64,000 nt of DNA from Alphaproteobacteria bacterium (GTDB lineage: Bacteria; Pseudomonadota; Alphaproteobacteria; UBA9655): NCBI GenBank assembly GCA_013815465.1, contig JACDGE010000005.1, forward strand, positions 21,410 to 85,409, given 5' to 3'. The position numbers were made by a program, and so were the translations under genes. Shown here piece by piece: positions 9,349 through 18,705 of the stretch (position 1 is the stretch's first letter; each line of letters starts with the position of its first letter). The notes beneath the pieces were generated by a model that saw nothing but the letters and a program-made list of their open reading frames with translations, ran no database searches and was not told the DNA's origin.

Positions 9349-9750
9349 CTACTCGCCTTCTTCTTCCTCAACCTCTTCTATCGTAATGTCTAGCTCTTCC
9401 TCTATGCTGTCTTCCTCTCCATCAATCTCAAGTTCTTGGATTTCGAGTTGCTTCTGGGAAACGCCTGCAAAGGATTGCTCTTCAGATAAAAGGTCCATGT
9501 ATTCTTCTTCTGGCTCATCGCCCATCACATGTTTTTGAAGCCCTTCAATCAAATACCTTTCCAGGTCTACTAACGAGACGGTTTCCGCTGCGATTTCTCT
9601 TAAAGCAACCACTGGATTTTTATCGTTGTCTCGTTCAATCGTGAGGGGTGCACCCGCGGCAAGCTGGCGCGCTCTTTGAGCAGCAAGCAAGACGAGATCA
9701 AAACGATTTGGAACTTTATCAATGCAATCTTCTGCGGTGACGCGTGCCAT
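9349..9750 (-). CDS. rpoZ: RNA polymerase omega subunit
   Basis: Small RNA polymerase subunit that chaperones beta-prime and helps form the ppGpp-binding site. The N-terminal 60-70 residues match the family: [28 protein letters not shown], then [10 protein letters not shown]. At 133 residues it is longer than E. coli omega (91). The extra C-terminal 50 residues form a very acidic Glu-rich tail, as in many alphaproteobacteria. GGAG lies 7 bp before the ATG. It sits 21 bp downstream of rpmJ, so the two probably share a transcript. Confidence 0.95.
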   Translation of the reverse strand: MARVTAEDCIDKVPNRFDLVLLAAQRARQLAAGAPLTIERDNDKNPVVALREIAAETVSLVDLERYLIEGLQKHVMGDEPEEEYMDLLSEEQSFAGVSQKQLEIQELEIDGEEDSIEEELDITIEEVEEEEGE

Positions 9751-9771
9751 TCTATTCTCCGATCTTATGTG

Positions 9772-9897
9772 TTAGCCTTGACGGGCCTTATAGCGAGGGT
9801 TCATTTTGTTGATAACAAATGTTCGTCCTTTACGACGAATAACTCGGCAATTTTTATCTCTTAATTTTATCGTTTTTAATGAATTTACAATTTTCAT
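9772..9897 (-). CDS. rpmJ: Ribosomal protein L36 (bL36), 41 aa
   Basis: Small basic protein of the large ribosomal subunit. The 41 codons read [20 protein letters not shown] followed by [21 protein letters not shown]. This is the C-minus (zinc-free) form of L36: only one Cys is present and the zinc ligands are missing, as in many alphaproteobacteria. It is too short for ordinary ORF lists but unmistakable. It is followed after 21 bp by rpoZ. A TTGACA box lies 61 bp upstream. Confidence 0.95.
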   Translation of the reverse strand: MKIVNSLKTIKLRDKNCRVIRRKGRTFVINKMNPRYKARQG

Positions 9898-9934
9898 CTT
9901 TTTGTCCACTCTCACTTAAATAAACTTATTATCA

Positions 9935-9963
9935 TTCCTATCCAAATGCTATGATAATGTCAA
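9935..9963 (-). promoter_or_regulatory. Possible sigma-70 promoter for rpmJ-rpoZ
   Basis: A perfect TTGACA -35 box at 9963-9958 on the minus strand is followed after 17 bp by TAGGAA as a weak -10. The spacing and position before rpmJ fit. The -10 is poor, so this is tentative. Confidence 0.4.
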
Positions 9964-9964
9964 C

Positions 9965-9994
9965 CTAGAAAAGCAAAGCAGTTTGCTTGTCTAG
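9965..9994. terminator. Hairpin between small secreted gene and rpmJ
   Basis: CTAGAAAAGCAAA-GCAG-TTTGCTTGTCTAG forms a 12-bp stem with one mismatch and a 4-base loop. It lies between the stop of the 10031 gene and the rpmJ promoter, where a leftward terminator is expected. The T-run (CTCTTTTTC), however, is on the plus-strand side. Confidence 0.45.
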
Positions 9995-10030
9995 CGACTC
10001 TTTTTCTGTTGTTGGTCGATGGCCCCGGAG

Positions 10031-10270
10031 CTATGGACAGTAAGAATCAGGGGCCGCTCTATCGGAGTCAAAATCAAGGGCAGGTGAAATGGGTTCTTTA
10101 TAGTCGTTGAGCTGGACAGCTCTTGTATAGAAATCATTGCAGTTAGGACTTTCACCATTACATGCATTAACGCCATTATTTAAAATATATTTATCTATGC
10201 CGTTAAGAGCATATCCATTTCCATTAAAGGTTAACAATAATATCATTAGAAATATTGATTTTTCAAACAT
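10031..10270 (-). CDS. Small secreted protein, 79 aa, unknown
   Basis: Signal peptide MFEKSIFLMILLLTFNGNGYA with a likely cut after YA-L, then a short mature peptide of about 57 residues with three Cys (NACNGESPNC, final SYC) and an acidic end. I chose the ATG at 10270, which has a purine-rich AGGAAGAAAAAGA just upstream and begins the signal peptide. An upstream in-frame ATG at 10294 would add KKGRKR before it. No family recognised. Confidence 0.6.
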   Translation of the reverse strand: MFEKSIFLMILLLTFNGNGYALNGIDKYILNNGVNACNGESPNCNDFYTRAVQLNDYKEPISPALDFDSDRAAPDSYCP

Positions 10271-10316
10271 TCTTTTTCTTCCTTTTTTTGTCATTACACA
10301 TCATAAAGGTGAAAGT

Positions 10317-10349
10317 ATGAAAAAAACGTTAGCTTTTTTGTCTATTTAA
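10317..10349 (+). pseudogene. 10-codon signal-peptide-like stub
   Basis: GTGAAAGT precedes an ATG that opens MKKTLAFLSI and then stops. This looks like the first third of a signal peptide whose gene has been lost, or a very short leader peptide. Nothing continues it in any frame downstream. Confidence 0.3.
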
Positions 10350-10457
10350 GGGGCTATGTGAATTTTTGTGATCGTAATTATAAAAAAATTAACGATATTG
10401 GTGTAGTATATTTTATTCCATATCTATTCTTTTTCTAAAAAACAAGAGAGGTAAAAA

Positions 10458-10616
10458 ATGTCAGTCGGAACAATTCTATTAATCATTCTGGTTCTTATCA
10501 TAGTTGGAGCATTACCAAGTTGGGGACATAGCCGTAATTGGGGGTATGGGCCAAGTGGAATTCTTGGGTTTATTCTCATTATTCTCCTTATACTATTTAT
10601 TATGGGACGTATATAA
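10458..10616 (+). CDS. DUF3309 family membrane peptide, 52 aa
   Basis: A tiny hydrophobic protein with two membrane segments. It starts MSVGTILLIILVLIIVGALP, has a short polar turn with SWGHSRNWGYGPSG, then a second hydrophobic stretch ending LFIMGRI. This is the exact architecture and length of DUF3309, common in alphaproteobacteria and of unknown function. AGAGAGGTAAAAA lies before the ATG. It is convergent with infC. Confidence 0.85.
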   Translation: MSVGTILLIILVLIIVGALPSWGHSRNWGYGPSGILGFILIILLILFIMGRI

Positions 10617-10634
10617 GGATTGGGTGTACGAAGA

Positions 10635-10651
10635 GCGGGGGCCACGCCCCC
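10635..10651. terminator. GC-rich hairpin between DUF3309 gene and infC
   Basis: GGGGGC-CAC-GCCCCC lies between the convergent stops of DUF3309 and infC and could serve both. There is no long T-run on either side, so function is inferred from position. Confidence 0.45.
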
Positions 10652-10656
10652 TATTG

Positions 10657-11199
10657 TTACTTAACAGGCCCCATTACCATGATCATGCGTTTGCCTTCAA
10701 GTTTTGGGTGTTGCTCAACTTTGGCAATGTCTTCCAGGGTCGCTTTAACTTTGTTTAGCACTTCCACGCCTAATTGCTGATGAGAAAGCTCACGGCCTCG
10801 GAAACGTAGGGTCACTTTCAATTTGTCACCTTCCTGAATAAACTTGCGGGCGCTCCGCATTTTGACCTCAAAGTCATGAACATCAATCCCAGGGCGTAAC
10901 TGTATTTCTTTGATTTCTATGATCTTTTGTTTTTTACGGATTTCGGCGCGCTTTTTTTGTTCTTCAAACTTATATTTTCCGTAATTCAAAATCTTGCATA
11001 CAGGGGGGTCGGCATTGGGTGAAACCTCGACCAAATCAAGGCCAACCTTATAGGCTCTTTCTAAAGCATCTTTTTGGGAGACAACACCAACCATCTCGCC
11101 GTCTTCGTCGACTAAGCGGACTTTTGGAGAAAAAATTTTTTCATTGACACGGGGGCCATCTTGGACGGGAACCTTGTCTTCTCTTGGGATCTTAGATAT
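10657..11199 (-). CDS. infC: Translation initiation factor IF-3, ATA start
   Basis: Binds the 30S subunit and proofreads start-codon and tRNA choice. The N-domain includes RVNEKIFSPKVRLVDEDGEM. The linker and C-domain follow from SPNADPPVCKILNYGKYKFE to the end, 180 residues in all. An in-frame ATG (11094) would delete 35 conserved residues. The only start placing the whole N-domain behind a Shine-Dalgarno (AAGGAG, 8 bp) is ATA at 11199. Rare non-AUG starts are the classic IF-3 autoregulation device, because IF-3 rejects them. Fourteen bp separate it from the thrS stop, so it is co-transcribed with thrS. rpmI and rplT do not follow. Confidence 0.9.
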   Translation of the reverse strand: MSKIPREDKVPVQDGPRVNEKIFSPKVRLVDEDGEMVGVVSQKDALERAYKVGLDLVEVSPNADPPVCKILNYGKYKFEEQKKRAEIRKKQKIIEIKEIQLRPGIDVHDFEVKMRSARKFIQEGDKLKVTLRFRGRELSHQQLGVEVLNKVKATLEDIAKVEQHPKLEGKRMIMVMGPVK

Positions 11200-11213
11200 G
11201 TAGCATTCTCCTT

Positions 11214-13151
11214 TTATTTGTTTTCATCTAAATTAGGTCGTTTATGAGGTGGAATTGCCTCATTTGTAAGTTTATCGATAACTGCGTGAAGTGCAAGAAC
11301 TTCTTGCGCCTCTCCCCCCAGTTTTCGGAGTGCAACCGTGCCTTCTAAAGCTTCCTTTTTTCCTACAACAAGGATGTAAGGGGTTTTTTGAAGACTAAGT
11401 TCACGGATCTTATATTTAATTGATTCATTTCTCAAGTCAATTTCTGCTCTTAATCCAGCAGCCTTTAATGTGTCATAAACTTTTTGGGCATAAGCATCCC
11501 CTTCTTGGGTTACTGTGGCAACAACAGCTTGTACAGGCGCTGCCCATAGGGGAAATTTTCCTCCATGGTGTTCAATAAAGATTGCGATAAATCGCTCAAG
11601 AGATCCAAAAATAGCGCGGTGGAGCATAGCAGGCCGGTATTTTTTCCCGTCTTCTCCAATATAAGTGGCGTCCAGCCTTTCAGGAAGAACGAAATCCAAC
11701 TGCAGGGTTCCGCACTGCCAATCTCTCCCAATGGCATCTTTTAAGACAAATTCGAGCTTAGGTCCGTAAAATGCGCCTTCCCCGGGATTTAAGGTATAGC
11801 TGAGACCAGATGCACGAGCGCCCGCTTCAAGATGGGCTTCTGCCTTGTCCCATGTGGCGTCATCGCCTGCACGCACCTCTGGTCGGTCAGAAAACTTCAC
11901 TGTGAGCTCGTCGAAGCCAAGTTCCTTATAGACATTCAGAAGAAGGACGCAGAATTTCCGCGTTTCTTCTTCGATTTGATCTTCTCGGCAGAAAATATGA
12001 GCATCATCTTGTACCATGCTGCGAACACGGGTGAGTCCTTGAAGTGCGCCTGACGGTTCATTTCGAATACATGAACCAAATTCAGCCATGCGGATGGGCA
12101 AATCCCGATAGCTTTTAATGCCTTGGCGAAAGATGAGAATGTGGCAGGGGCAGCTCATGGGTTTTAAAGCCAAGGTCTTATCCTCATCTTTAACGATGAA
12201 CATATTTTCCCCAAACTTACCCCAATGGCCGGAGGCTTCCCATAAAGAACGGTCTAAAAGTTGAGGAGTTCTGACTTCCACATATCCTTCTGCCGTAATT
12301 TTATCTCTGATATAATTTTCAAGGATGCGATACAAGGTCCACCCCTTCGGATGCCAAAAGACACTACCGATGGCCTCTTCCTGCATGTGGAAAAGATCCA
12401 TTTCTTTACCCAAGCGGCGATGATCCCGTTTTTCCGCTTCTTCAAGACGGGTCAGATAGGCTTGAAGATCTTTTTCCGAGGACCAGGCAGTTCCATAAAC
12501 GCGTTGAAGCATTTGATTTTTTGAGTCCCCTCGCCAATAGGCCCCTGCAAGCTTCATGAGCTTGAAAGCATGGCCGAGTTTGCCTGTTGAGGGCAAATGC
12601 GGGCCGCGGCAAAGATCAATAAATTTGCCTTGACGATAGAGTGTTATTTCATCTGTACCAGGGAGATCCTCGATAATTTCCGCTTTAAAAAATTCCCCAA
12701 GATCCTTGAAAAATGCAATGGCTTTTTCACGGCTCCAGACTTCCCTTGTAACGATCTCATCCCGATTAACAATATCGTGCATGCGCTCTTCAATGCGGGT
12801 GAGGTCTTCTGGGGTGAAGGATTCTTTCCGAAACAAGTCATAAAAGAAACCATCTTGGATAGAAGGACCAATGGTGATCTGGGTTTCGGGGTAAAGTTCT
12901 TTAACAGCTTCTGCAAACACGTGAGCTGCATCGTGGCGTAAGATATCCAGGCCCACGTCTGAGGCCCGCTTAATCACTTCAATGTCTGAATCCGCTTCGA
13001 TGGGCCGGGTTAAGTCCCATAATTCTTCACCAATACGGATCGCAACGGCTTCCTTTGCCAAACTTGTACTTAAGGTTTTCGCAATTTCCCAGCCAGTGAT
13101 ACCTTTTGGAAAATCCCGATGTGACCCATCGGACAAGCGAATTTTAATCAT
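11214..13151 (-). CDS. thrS: Threonyl-tRNA synthetase
   Basis: Class II synthetase charging tRNA-Thr. The order is TGS domain (about 1-60, [19 protein letters not shown]), editing domain with [16 protein letters not shown] (the HxxxH zinc site), catalytic core with the motif 2 region [15 protein letters not shown] and QDDAHIFC, motif 3 [13 protein letters not shown], and an anticodon-binding domain to the end. I start at the ATG at 13151, with GAGG 5 bp upstream; an in-frame ATG 21 bp earlier lacks a site. About 645 residues, normal. It heads the thrS-infC operon. Confidence 0.95.
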   Translation of the reverse strand: MIKIRLSDGSHRDFPKGITGWEIAKTLSTSLAKEAVAIRIGEELWDLTRPIEADSDIEVIKRASDVGLDILRHDAAHVFAEAVKELYPETQITIGPSIQDGFFYDLFRKESFTPEDLTRIEERMHDIVNRDEIVTREVWSREKAIAFFKDLGEFFKAEIIEDLPGTDEITLYRQGKFIDLCRGPHLPSTGKLGHAFKLMKLAGAYWRGDSKNQMLQRVYGTAWSSEKDLQAYLTRLEEAEKRDHRRLGKEMDLFHMQEEAIGSVFWHPKGWTLYRILENYIRDKITAEGYVEVRTPQLLDRSLWEASGHWGKFGENMFIVKDEDKTLALKPMSCPCHILIFRQGIKSYRDLPIRMAEFGSCIRNEPSGALQGLTRVRSMVQDDAHIFCREDQIEEETRKFCVLLLNVYKELGFDELTVKFSDRPEVRAGDDATWDKAEAHLEAGARASGLSYTLNPGEGAFYGPKLEFVLKDAIGRDWQCGTLQLDFVLPERLDATYIGEDGKKYRPAMLHRAIFGSLERFIAIFIEHHGGKFPLWAAPVQAVVATVTQEGDAYAQKVYDTLKAAGLRAEIDLRNESIKYKIRELSLQKTPYILVVGKKEALEGTVALRKLGGEAQEVLALHAVIDKLTNEAIPPHKRPNLDENK

Positions 13152-13245
13152 GAAAGCCTCTGTTAATATCATTTAGTGAGCAACAGTACACAATGGTGGG
13201 CTGGTTTTGTAAAGCTAAAAATAAAACTTTAGGAAAAACTAAGCC

Positions 13246-13319
13246 ATAAAAAAACCCCTCACCCGTCCTTTAGACAATCTCTCCCCGTTGGAAGAGTCAG
13301 CCTTAGGGCGGGTAGGGGG
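13246..13319 (-). terminator. Terminator after the cold-shock gene
   Basis: On the minus strand, CCCCCTACCCGCCCT pairs with AGGACGGGTGAGGGG across a 35-base loop and is followed by TTTTTTTATGG. It sits 45 bp past the cold-shock gene stop and before thrS. The long stem and T-run support a Rho-independent terminator, although the loop is large. Confidence 0.6.
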
Positions 13320-13363
13320 CTTTCTTTAAGTCATTTACTTATTTTTCAGGTCCCGGTGGGTTT

Positions 13364-13900
13364 TTAATAAACCACATTGAGTATGCGGGCTTCGCGCCCT
13401 CGTTCAGAGCTGGAAACCTTGATATGGACACGAATGCCCGGCTCAAGAGATTCAAACCCTGCTGCTCTTAAGACAGAAGCATGCAAGAAAATATCTCTGC
13501 CACCGTCATCAGGAAAAACAAATCCAAATCCTTTCAAGGGGTTGAACCATTTAACCTCACCCTCAATTTCTTCTAAGGCTTCAGGATCAAAAACGGGAGA
13601 GCGTGGCCCTAAAAAGGTTGGAGCAAATCGGGGTTCTCGTGGAGAAAATTTAACTTCTAAGACACGTAAAACTTGGCGGCCACGTCGTCCAGGGCCAATA
13701 TCGCAGACGATACGATCACCTTCTTCTACTCGCCGACAACCTGCTGTATCTAAAACAGAAAAATGCATAAATATATCGCCAGTTCCATCGTCTGGAACCA
13801 AAAAACCGTATCCCTTTTCTGGGTTGTACCATTTCACTTGAGATTCAATACGCTCTATCTCTTTTTCTTCATTATCGCTTATTGCTACTTGGCTCATCAT
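13364..13900 (-). CDS. Double cold-shock-domain protein
   Basis: Nucleic-acid-binding protein of 178 residues with two complete cold-shock domains. CSD1 (about 19-84) has the RNP motifs KGYGFLVPDDG and DIFMHFSVL. CSD2 (about 113-178) has KGFGFVFPDDG and DIFLHASVL. A Pro/Arg-rich linker (SPREPRFAPTFLGPRSPVF) joins them, and a short acidic N-terminus precedes. Tandem CSD proteins are typical of alphaproteobacteria and act as RNA chaperones. AGGG lies about 10 bp before the ATG pair. The preceding 430 bp of AT-rich DNA probably holds a long regulatory 5' leader, as for cspA-type genes, but I see no defined element. Confidence 0.92.
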   Translation of the reverse strand: MMSQVAISDNEEKEIERIESQVKWYNPEKGYGFLVPDDGTGDIFMHFSVLDTAGCRRVEEGDRIVCDIGPGRRGRQVLRVLEVKFSPREPRFAPTFLGPRSPVFDPEALEEIEGEVKWFNPLKGFGFVFPDDGGRDIFLHASVLRAAGFESLEPGIRVHIKVSSSERGREARILNVVY

Positions 13901-14330
13901 TTTTAACTATCCCTACTAAATAAAAAAGACAATACATTTTTTTTATAGTTTAAAAAAAGCAAGAAATTAAAAAAATTAAATGATTTTTTTAAAAGTTGCA
14001 AAATTACAACGGTCGTTCTTCTCACTTAAAAAAAGTTTATCACACTCGTTTTCATAATTCAATAAATTTATATCTAATTATTTCTATTTTTTTTGCCCAA
14101 TGGGATGAATAATTTTGTTTTATCTCAGTAAACTGTGAGGAACTTTATTACTTTAACAAAAAATTCTTTTTTATTATCTTTATCATATACAAAAAAAGTT
14201 AAGAAAGTCTTAAAAAACACTGGCATCCTAATTAAAATATGTTAAGATAGAAAATGAAGAGATCATAAATAATTTTATGTGGATTAATGCTTTGTAATAA
14301 ATCCTGATGGTTAATATAAGGGAGAATCAT
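13901..14330. other. AT-rich divergent intergenic region
   Basis: 430 bp with long T and A runs and no reading frame of note. It must contain promoters for the leftward cold-shock gene and the rightward gene at 14331. I see no repeat, RNA gene or convincing promoter pair. Confidence 0.5.
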
Positions 14331-14654
14331 ATGACAATAGATACTGTAAAAAAAACTATTCTAAGGCTTGAATCTTTGTGTGAGTCTTATGACGTCCCTG
14401 GCCATGTAAAGCTTGAAGATTTGGAAGAAGCGGTTTTTCATCTTAGCCACGAAGTGCAAAGCATTGACCTTGCTTCTGATCAAAACTTAAAAGGGGAATT
14501 AAGTACCCTAGAACGCGCCCTCGCAAACCTTTCTTTAGCTTTGAAAAAGCAGCAGGAAAGCATTGAACACCATGTTAAAGCCATACATCTGCAACAACGT
14601 GCTCTCTACGCCTATGCACGGGTTGCCAATAATAATTTTGGAACAGTGGCTTAG
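14331..14654 (+). CDS. Small helical protein, 107 aa, unknown
   Basis: Cytoplasmic, no signal peptide, predicted almost entirely helical with heptad-like spacing (for example LSTLERALANLSLALKKQQE). This suggests a coiled-coil or helical-bundle adaptor. The ATG at 14331 is preceded by AAGGGAGAATCAT. An upstream in-frame ATG at 14307 is less well placed. It superficially resembles FlgN/FliS-type chaperones in length and helix content, but I cannot show homology. Confidence 0.6.
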   Translation: MTIDTVKKTILRLESLCESYDVPGHVKLEDLEEAVFHLSHEVQSIDLASDQNLKGELSTLERALANLSLALKKQQESIEHHVKAIHLQQRALYAYARVANNNFGTVA

Positions 14655-14806
14655 TTTGACGAGAGCTTGTCCTTGGATACGGGGGCGAGAATTGCAAAGA
14701 TTTCCTGACCATGCGGAAATAGCGTTATATAAAATTGATAATTAACACATTTTACCTCTACTCACCGATCCCCGTGCAGGGACCGGTTTGAGCAGAAGCC
14801 GTAGAA

Positions 14807-15031
14807 TCAGCGGTCCCAGAAACCTTTAATAACTGGGCAGCAGCGGCAGGTTGTAACCTGAGTTACTTGCTGCATGCATACTGGTGCTGGGCAAGGTTCA
14901 CAAGCTGGTGCACAAACTGGTGCACAAACTGGCTCTGGTGCGCATGTATTACATCCACCAAAGTTTGCTGAAGCCATGGATGGTGCTAGACAGATCGCTC
15001 CCAAGAGAGCAAGAGTGTATAGTTTTTTCAT
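14807..15031 (-). CDS. Cysteine/proline-rich small secreted protein, 74 aa
   Basis: Signal peptide of about 22 residues (MKKLYTLALLGAICLAPSMA-SA), then a mature region of about 50 residues with ten Cys in a repeated Ala-Pro-x-Cys pattern (CAPEPVCAPVCAPACEPCPAP). It ends CRCCPVIKGFWDR. Such peptides may be disulphide-cross-linked surface or periplasmic proteins or metal binders. No family recognised. Its promoter must lie within the 242-bp divergent gap shared with dnaE. Confidence 0.65.
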   Translation of the reverse strand: MKKLYTLALLGAICLAPSMASANFGGCNTCAPEPVCAPVCAPACEPCPAPVCMQQVTQVTTCRCCPVIKGFWDR

Positions 15032-15273
15032 TTTTTTCTCCTATATAGGTTTAAAGTTATGGTGCGTTGTTGTTCTTCTTATTATTTTTCCATTCTAGAA
15101 AGAAAAAGATAATATTTTATTAATGTAGAAAAATTTTTTCTAAAATTGCTTATATGCCTTACTCTGCGCTTGTTTTTTCTTATCCAAAACGCAAATTAGA
15201 CATATATCCTTCTGTTCAACCATCCATTGTGATGTATAAAGGAAGGAGAGATTGGTGAAAAAAGGAGCCAGCC

Positions 15274-18200
15274 ATGTTCATTCATTTACGGGTTCATACG
15301 GCGTATTCTTTATTAGAAGGCGCTATTCCCGTCAAAAAACTGATTGGGCTTGCTCAGCACTACAAAATGCCAGCTGTGGCGATGACAGATTCGGGCAATC
15401 TTTTTGGTGCCTTTGAGTTTTCTTTGGCGGCTCGAGAGGCAGGTGTTCAACCGATTCTGGGCTGTCAAATTCAGATAACTTCCCCAACTGATCGAAAGAA
15501 TGAGACCGACTTGTTGGTTTTGCTGGCTCAGAACCAAAGGGGGTATGAAAACCTCCTCAAGATCGTTTCATACACATTTCTGCACAATTTGGAGGGTCAA
15601 ACGCCACAGATTGATTTTCAGACTATGGCTCCTTGGACAGAAGGGTTGATTGCCCTGACAGGAGGCCCTGATGGGGGCTTGGGGAAATGCCTGTCGCGGG
15701 GTCTTGATGGACGAGCGTGTCTCGAGACCCTGCAATCCTTATTTAAAGATAGATTGTATATTGAAATTTCTCGTCAAGGGGACCGCGCTCCTGAAACGAA
15801 AAGACTGGAAGATCATTTTATAGAGCTCGCCTATGACTTTGACGTTCCCCTAGTCGCAACCAATGAAGCCTATTTTCCTGATGCAACCCTTTATGAAGCC
15901 CATGACGCCCTGTTATGTATTGCAGGCGGAACTTACGTCAATGAGGCGAATCGCCGGCGGGTGACGCCGGATCACAGCTTTAAATCCCCCCAAGATATGG
16001 AAACCCTTTTTGCTGACCTTCCTGAAGCGATTGCCAACACATGCGTTATCGCCCAGCGATGTAGTTTCCTGCTGGTCCCCATGACGCCCATCTTGCCCTC
16101 TTTCCCTTGTGATGACGAAGTTGAAGAGTTACAGAAACAAGCCCGCTCTGGTTTAGAGGATCGACTCAATAGGTATGTTTATACTCCGGAAATGCATGAC
16201 CAAGAAAAGCGAGACCTCCGGGAAAAATATTTTACGCAATTGGAATACGAGCTTAAGGTAATTGAAGGGATGAAGTTCCCTGGTTATTTCCTGATTGTTG
16301 CTGATTTTATTAAATGGGCAAAAGCCCAAAGTATCCCCGTAGGCCCAGGCCGAGGGTCGGGAGCAGGATCGGTTGTCGCCTGGTCCCTGACCATCACCGA
16401 CCTGGATCCTTTGCGTTTTGGCCTTGTATTTGAGCGCTTCTTGAACCCAGAGCGGGTGAGTATGCCCGACTTTGACATCGACTTTTGCCAAGAACGACGG
16501 GATGAGGTCATCCGCTATGTACGAGATAAATACGGAGCTGATCGGGTTGCCCATATTATCACCTTTGGAAAATTGCAAGCGCGCGCTGTCTTGCGTGATG
16601 TGGGACGCGTTCTGCAAATGCCCTACGGGCAAGTCGACCGCATTTGCAAGCTGATTCCCAACAATCCGGCTAATCCTGTAAACATCGAAGAATCCCTTGA
16701 GATCGAGCCTCAGCTGAAGCAAATGGTGGAGCAAGATGCGGAGGTAAAACATCTGATTGATATTGCTCAACAACTGGAAGGGCTTTATCGCCATGCCTCA
16801 ACTCATGCGGCAGGTGTGGTGATTGGAGACCGACCCTTAGATGAGATGGTCCCTCTATATTACGACGCTCGTTCTCCGCTCCCTGCAACCCAATTCAATA
16901 TGAAGTATATCGAGCAAGCCGGTTTGGTGAAGTTTGATTTTCTAGGGCTCAAAACCCTCACGGTTATTCAGAAAACTGTTGATTCTTTAAAGGAAGGTGG
17001 CGTGAAGTTGGATATGCTCGCGATCCCCCTTGATGATGAAAAAACCTATGAGCTGTTAAGACGGGCGGAAACCATCGGAATCTTTCAGGTGGAAAGTTCT
17101 GGAATGACAGATGTTGTTCGCAAACTGAAACCTGATCGCTTCGAAGAAATTATTGCCATTGGCGCCCTTTACCGACCCGGCCCTATGGATGATATCCCCC
17201 GCTACATTGCGTGCCGGCATGGGGAGGAAAAGGTCAGCTATCTTTACCCCGAGCTTAAACCCATTTTAAGAGAAACCCACGGGGTGATTGTCTATCAAGA
17301 ACACGTGTTGCGTATTGCACAAGATCTTGCGGGTTATACACTTGGAGGTGCAGATATCCTAAGACGTGCCATGGGAAAAAAAATTAAGTCGGAGATGGAT
17401 TCCCAGCGCAAGAAATTTATTGATGGTATTTTAGAACGGGTGGGAGGGAAGCCCGCCATAGCAAAAATTCTATTTGATCAGATCGAAAGATTTGCAAGCT
17501 ATGCTTTTCCGAAGGCGCATGCTGCAACATACGCGTTGATTACCTACCAGACCGCTTATCTCAAGGCCCATTACCCGGTCGAATATATGGCAGCCTTGAT
17601 GAGTCTTGAGCTCAACAATACGGACAAGCTGACGTTCTTTGCGCGTGAGGTGAAGCGGTTAGGCATTGAGTTGTTGCCTCCCGATGTCAATCACTCGCAT
17701 CCGGGCTTTAGGGGAGAAAATGGGGCGATCCGTTATGCCCTTGCGGCCATTAAAAATGTAGGAGAGGGGGCGATGGAGGCCCTTGTGAATGAACGGGAGC
17801 GTAATGATTCTTATAAAAATATATTCGATTTTGTCGAAAGAGTGGATGGAAAAATCCTTAATAAGCGCCAAATGGAGAATCTTATCTCCGCGGGGGCTTT
17901 TGACAGTTTATGCCCCAATCGCCATGAGCTAGCGGAAAACCTGGAAGTTTTATTGCGGTATGGGAACGAGGATCGCCGCTCGGTGAGTCTATTTGGTTTA
18001 GAAGGGTCGCGTCCGAAATTGCGAAAGGCGGAAGAATGGCCACCCCTTGAAAAGCTTCGCCTTGAGTTTTCGGCCTTAGGATTTTATCTCACCTCCCATC
18101 CTTTAAATGCCTATGGCATAGCCCTTGAGCAAGTTGGTGTTACAACAGTCGCGGACATGATGACCCGTGTAGGGGAGGGGGGGGATGCCCAAACCCATCG

Positions 18201-18642
18201 TCTCGCGGGAATCGTGATCACAAAGCAAGAGCGGGCTGCCAAAAGCGGGCAGCGCTATGCTTTTGTGCAGCTTTCCGATCCTACCGGTGTTTTTGAAGTG
18301 ACGGTTTTTTCTGAGCTTTTAAGTCAGTATCGTGAGCTTCTTGAACCGGGAACGCCCCTTCTCATTACTGTGTCAGCCCAACGCTCTGAGGAAAATTTAC
18401 GATTGACCTGCCAAGGGATTGAAACCTTAGAAAAGGCCACGGAGGGGGGAAGCATAACCGTGACTCTTGAGTCGGAGGATCAGGTGAAAAGGATTATTCG
18501 CCTATTGGAAAAGGCCCCGGCGGGAAAAACAAAGATATTTGCTAAAGTTAGAACGACTGCTTCTTTTGCAGTTCTTTCTCTCCCTTCTTCTTATGCCTTA
18601 ACGCCAGATTTGCGGGCGTCATTGGGGGAGTTTTGTTCATGA
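15274..18642 (+). CDS. dnaE: DNA polymerase III alpha subunit
   Basis: Replicative polymerase catalytic subunit, 1122 residues. The order is PHP domain at the start (HLRVHTAYSLLEGA), then the polymerase core with GPGRGSGAGSVVAW and the catalytic acidic motif PDFDIDF (D399 and D401). The fingers follow, then a HhH region around residue 830, an OB fold near 990-1080 (RLAGIVITKQERAAKSGQRY) and a degenerate C-terminal tau-binding part. AAAAAAGGAGCCAGCC precedes the ATG. It is a DnaE1-type enzyme. The gene is monocistronic and complete. Confidence 0.96.
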   Translation: MFIHLRVHTAYSLLEGAIPVKKLIGLAQHYKMPAVAMTDSGNLFGAFEFSLAAREAGVQPILGCQIQITSPTDRKNETDLLVLLAQNQRGYENLLKIVSYTFLHNLEGQTPQIDFQTMAPWTEGLIALTGGPDGGLGKCLSRGLDGRACLETLQSLFKDRLYIEISRQGDRAPETKRLEDHFIELAYDFDVPLVATNEAYFPDATLYEAHDALLCIAGGTYVNEANRRRVTPDHSFKSPQDMETLFADLPEAIANTCVIAQRCSFLLVPMTPILPSFPCDDEVEELQKQARSGLEDRLNRYVYTPEMHDQEKRDLREKYFTQLEYELKVIEGMKFPGYFLIVADFIKWAKAQSIPVGPGRGSGAGSVVAWSLTITDLDPLRFGLVFERFLNPERVSMPDFDIDFCQERRDEVIRYVRDKYGADRVAHIITFGKLQARAVLRDVGRVLQMPYGQVDRICKLIPNNPANPVNIEESLEIEPQLKQMVEQDAEVKHLIDIAQQLEGLYRHASTHAAGVVIGDRPLDEMVPLYYDARSPLPATQFNMKYIEQAGLVKFDFLGLKTLTVIQKTVDSLKEGGVKLDMLAIPLDDEKTYELLRRAETIGIFQVESSGMTDVVRKLKPDRFEEIIAIGALYRPGPMDDIPRYIACRHGEEKVSYLYPELKPILRETHGVIVYQEHVLRIAQDLAGYTLGGADILRRAMGKKIKSEMDSQRKKFIDGILERVGGKPAIAKILFDQIERFASYAFPKAHAATYALITYQTAYLKAHYPVEYMAALMSLELNNTDKLTFFAREVKRLGIELLPPDVNHSHPGFRGENGAIRYALAAIKNVGEGAMEALVNERERNDSYKNIFDFVERVDGKILNKRQMENLISAGAFDSLCPNRHELAENLEVLLRYGNEDRRSVSLFGLEGSRPKLRKAEEWPPLEKLRLEFSALGFYLTSHPLNAYGIALEQVGVTTVADMMTRVGEGGDAQTHRLAGIVITKQERAAKSGQRYAFVQLSDPTGVFEVTVFSELLSQYRELLEPGTPLLITVSAQRSEENLRLTCQGIETLEKATEGGSITVTLESEDQVKRIIRLLEKAPAGKTKIFAKVRTTASFAVLSLPSSYALTPDLRASLGEFCS

Positions 18643-18705
18643 TATAGAAATAACCATTTCTTAACTAATTGTATTTTATTGTTATGTAAACAGATGGAGG
18701 AATAA

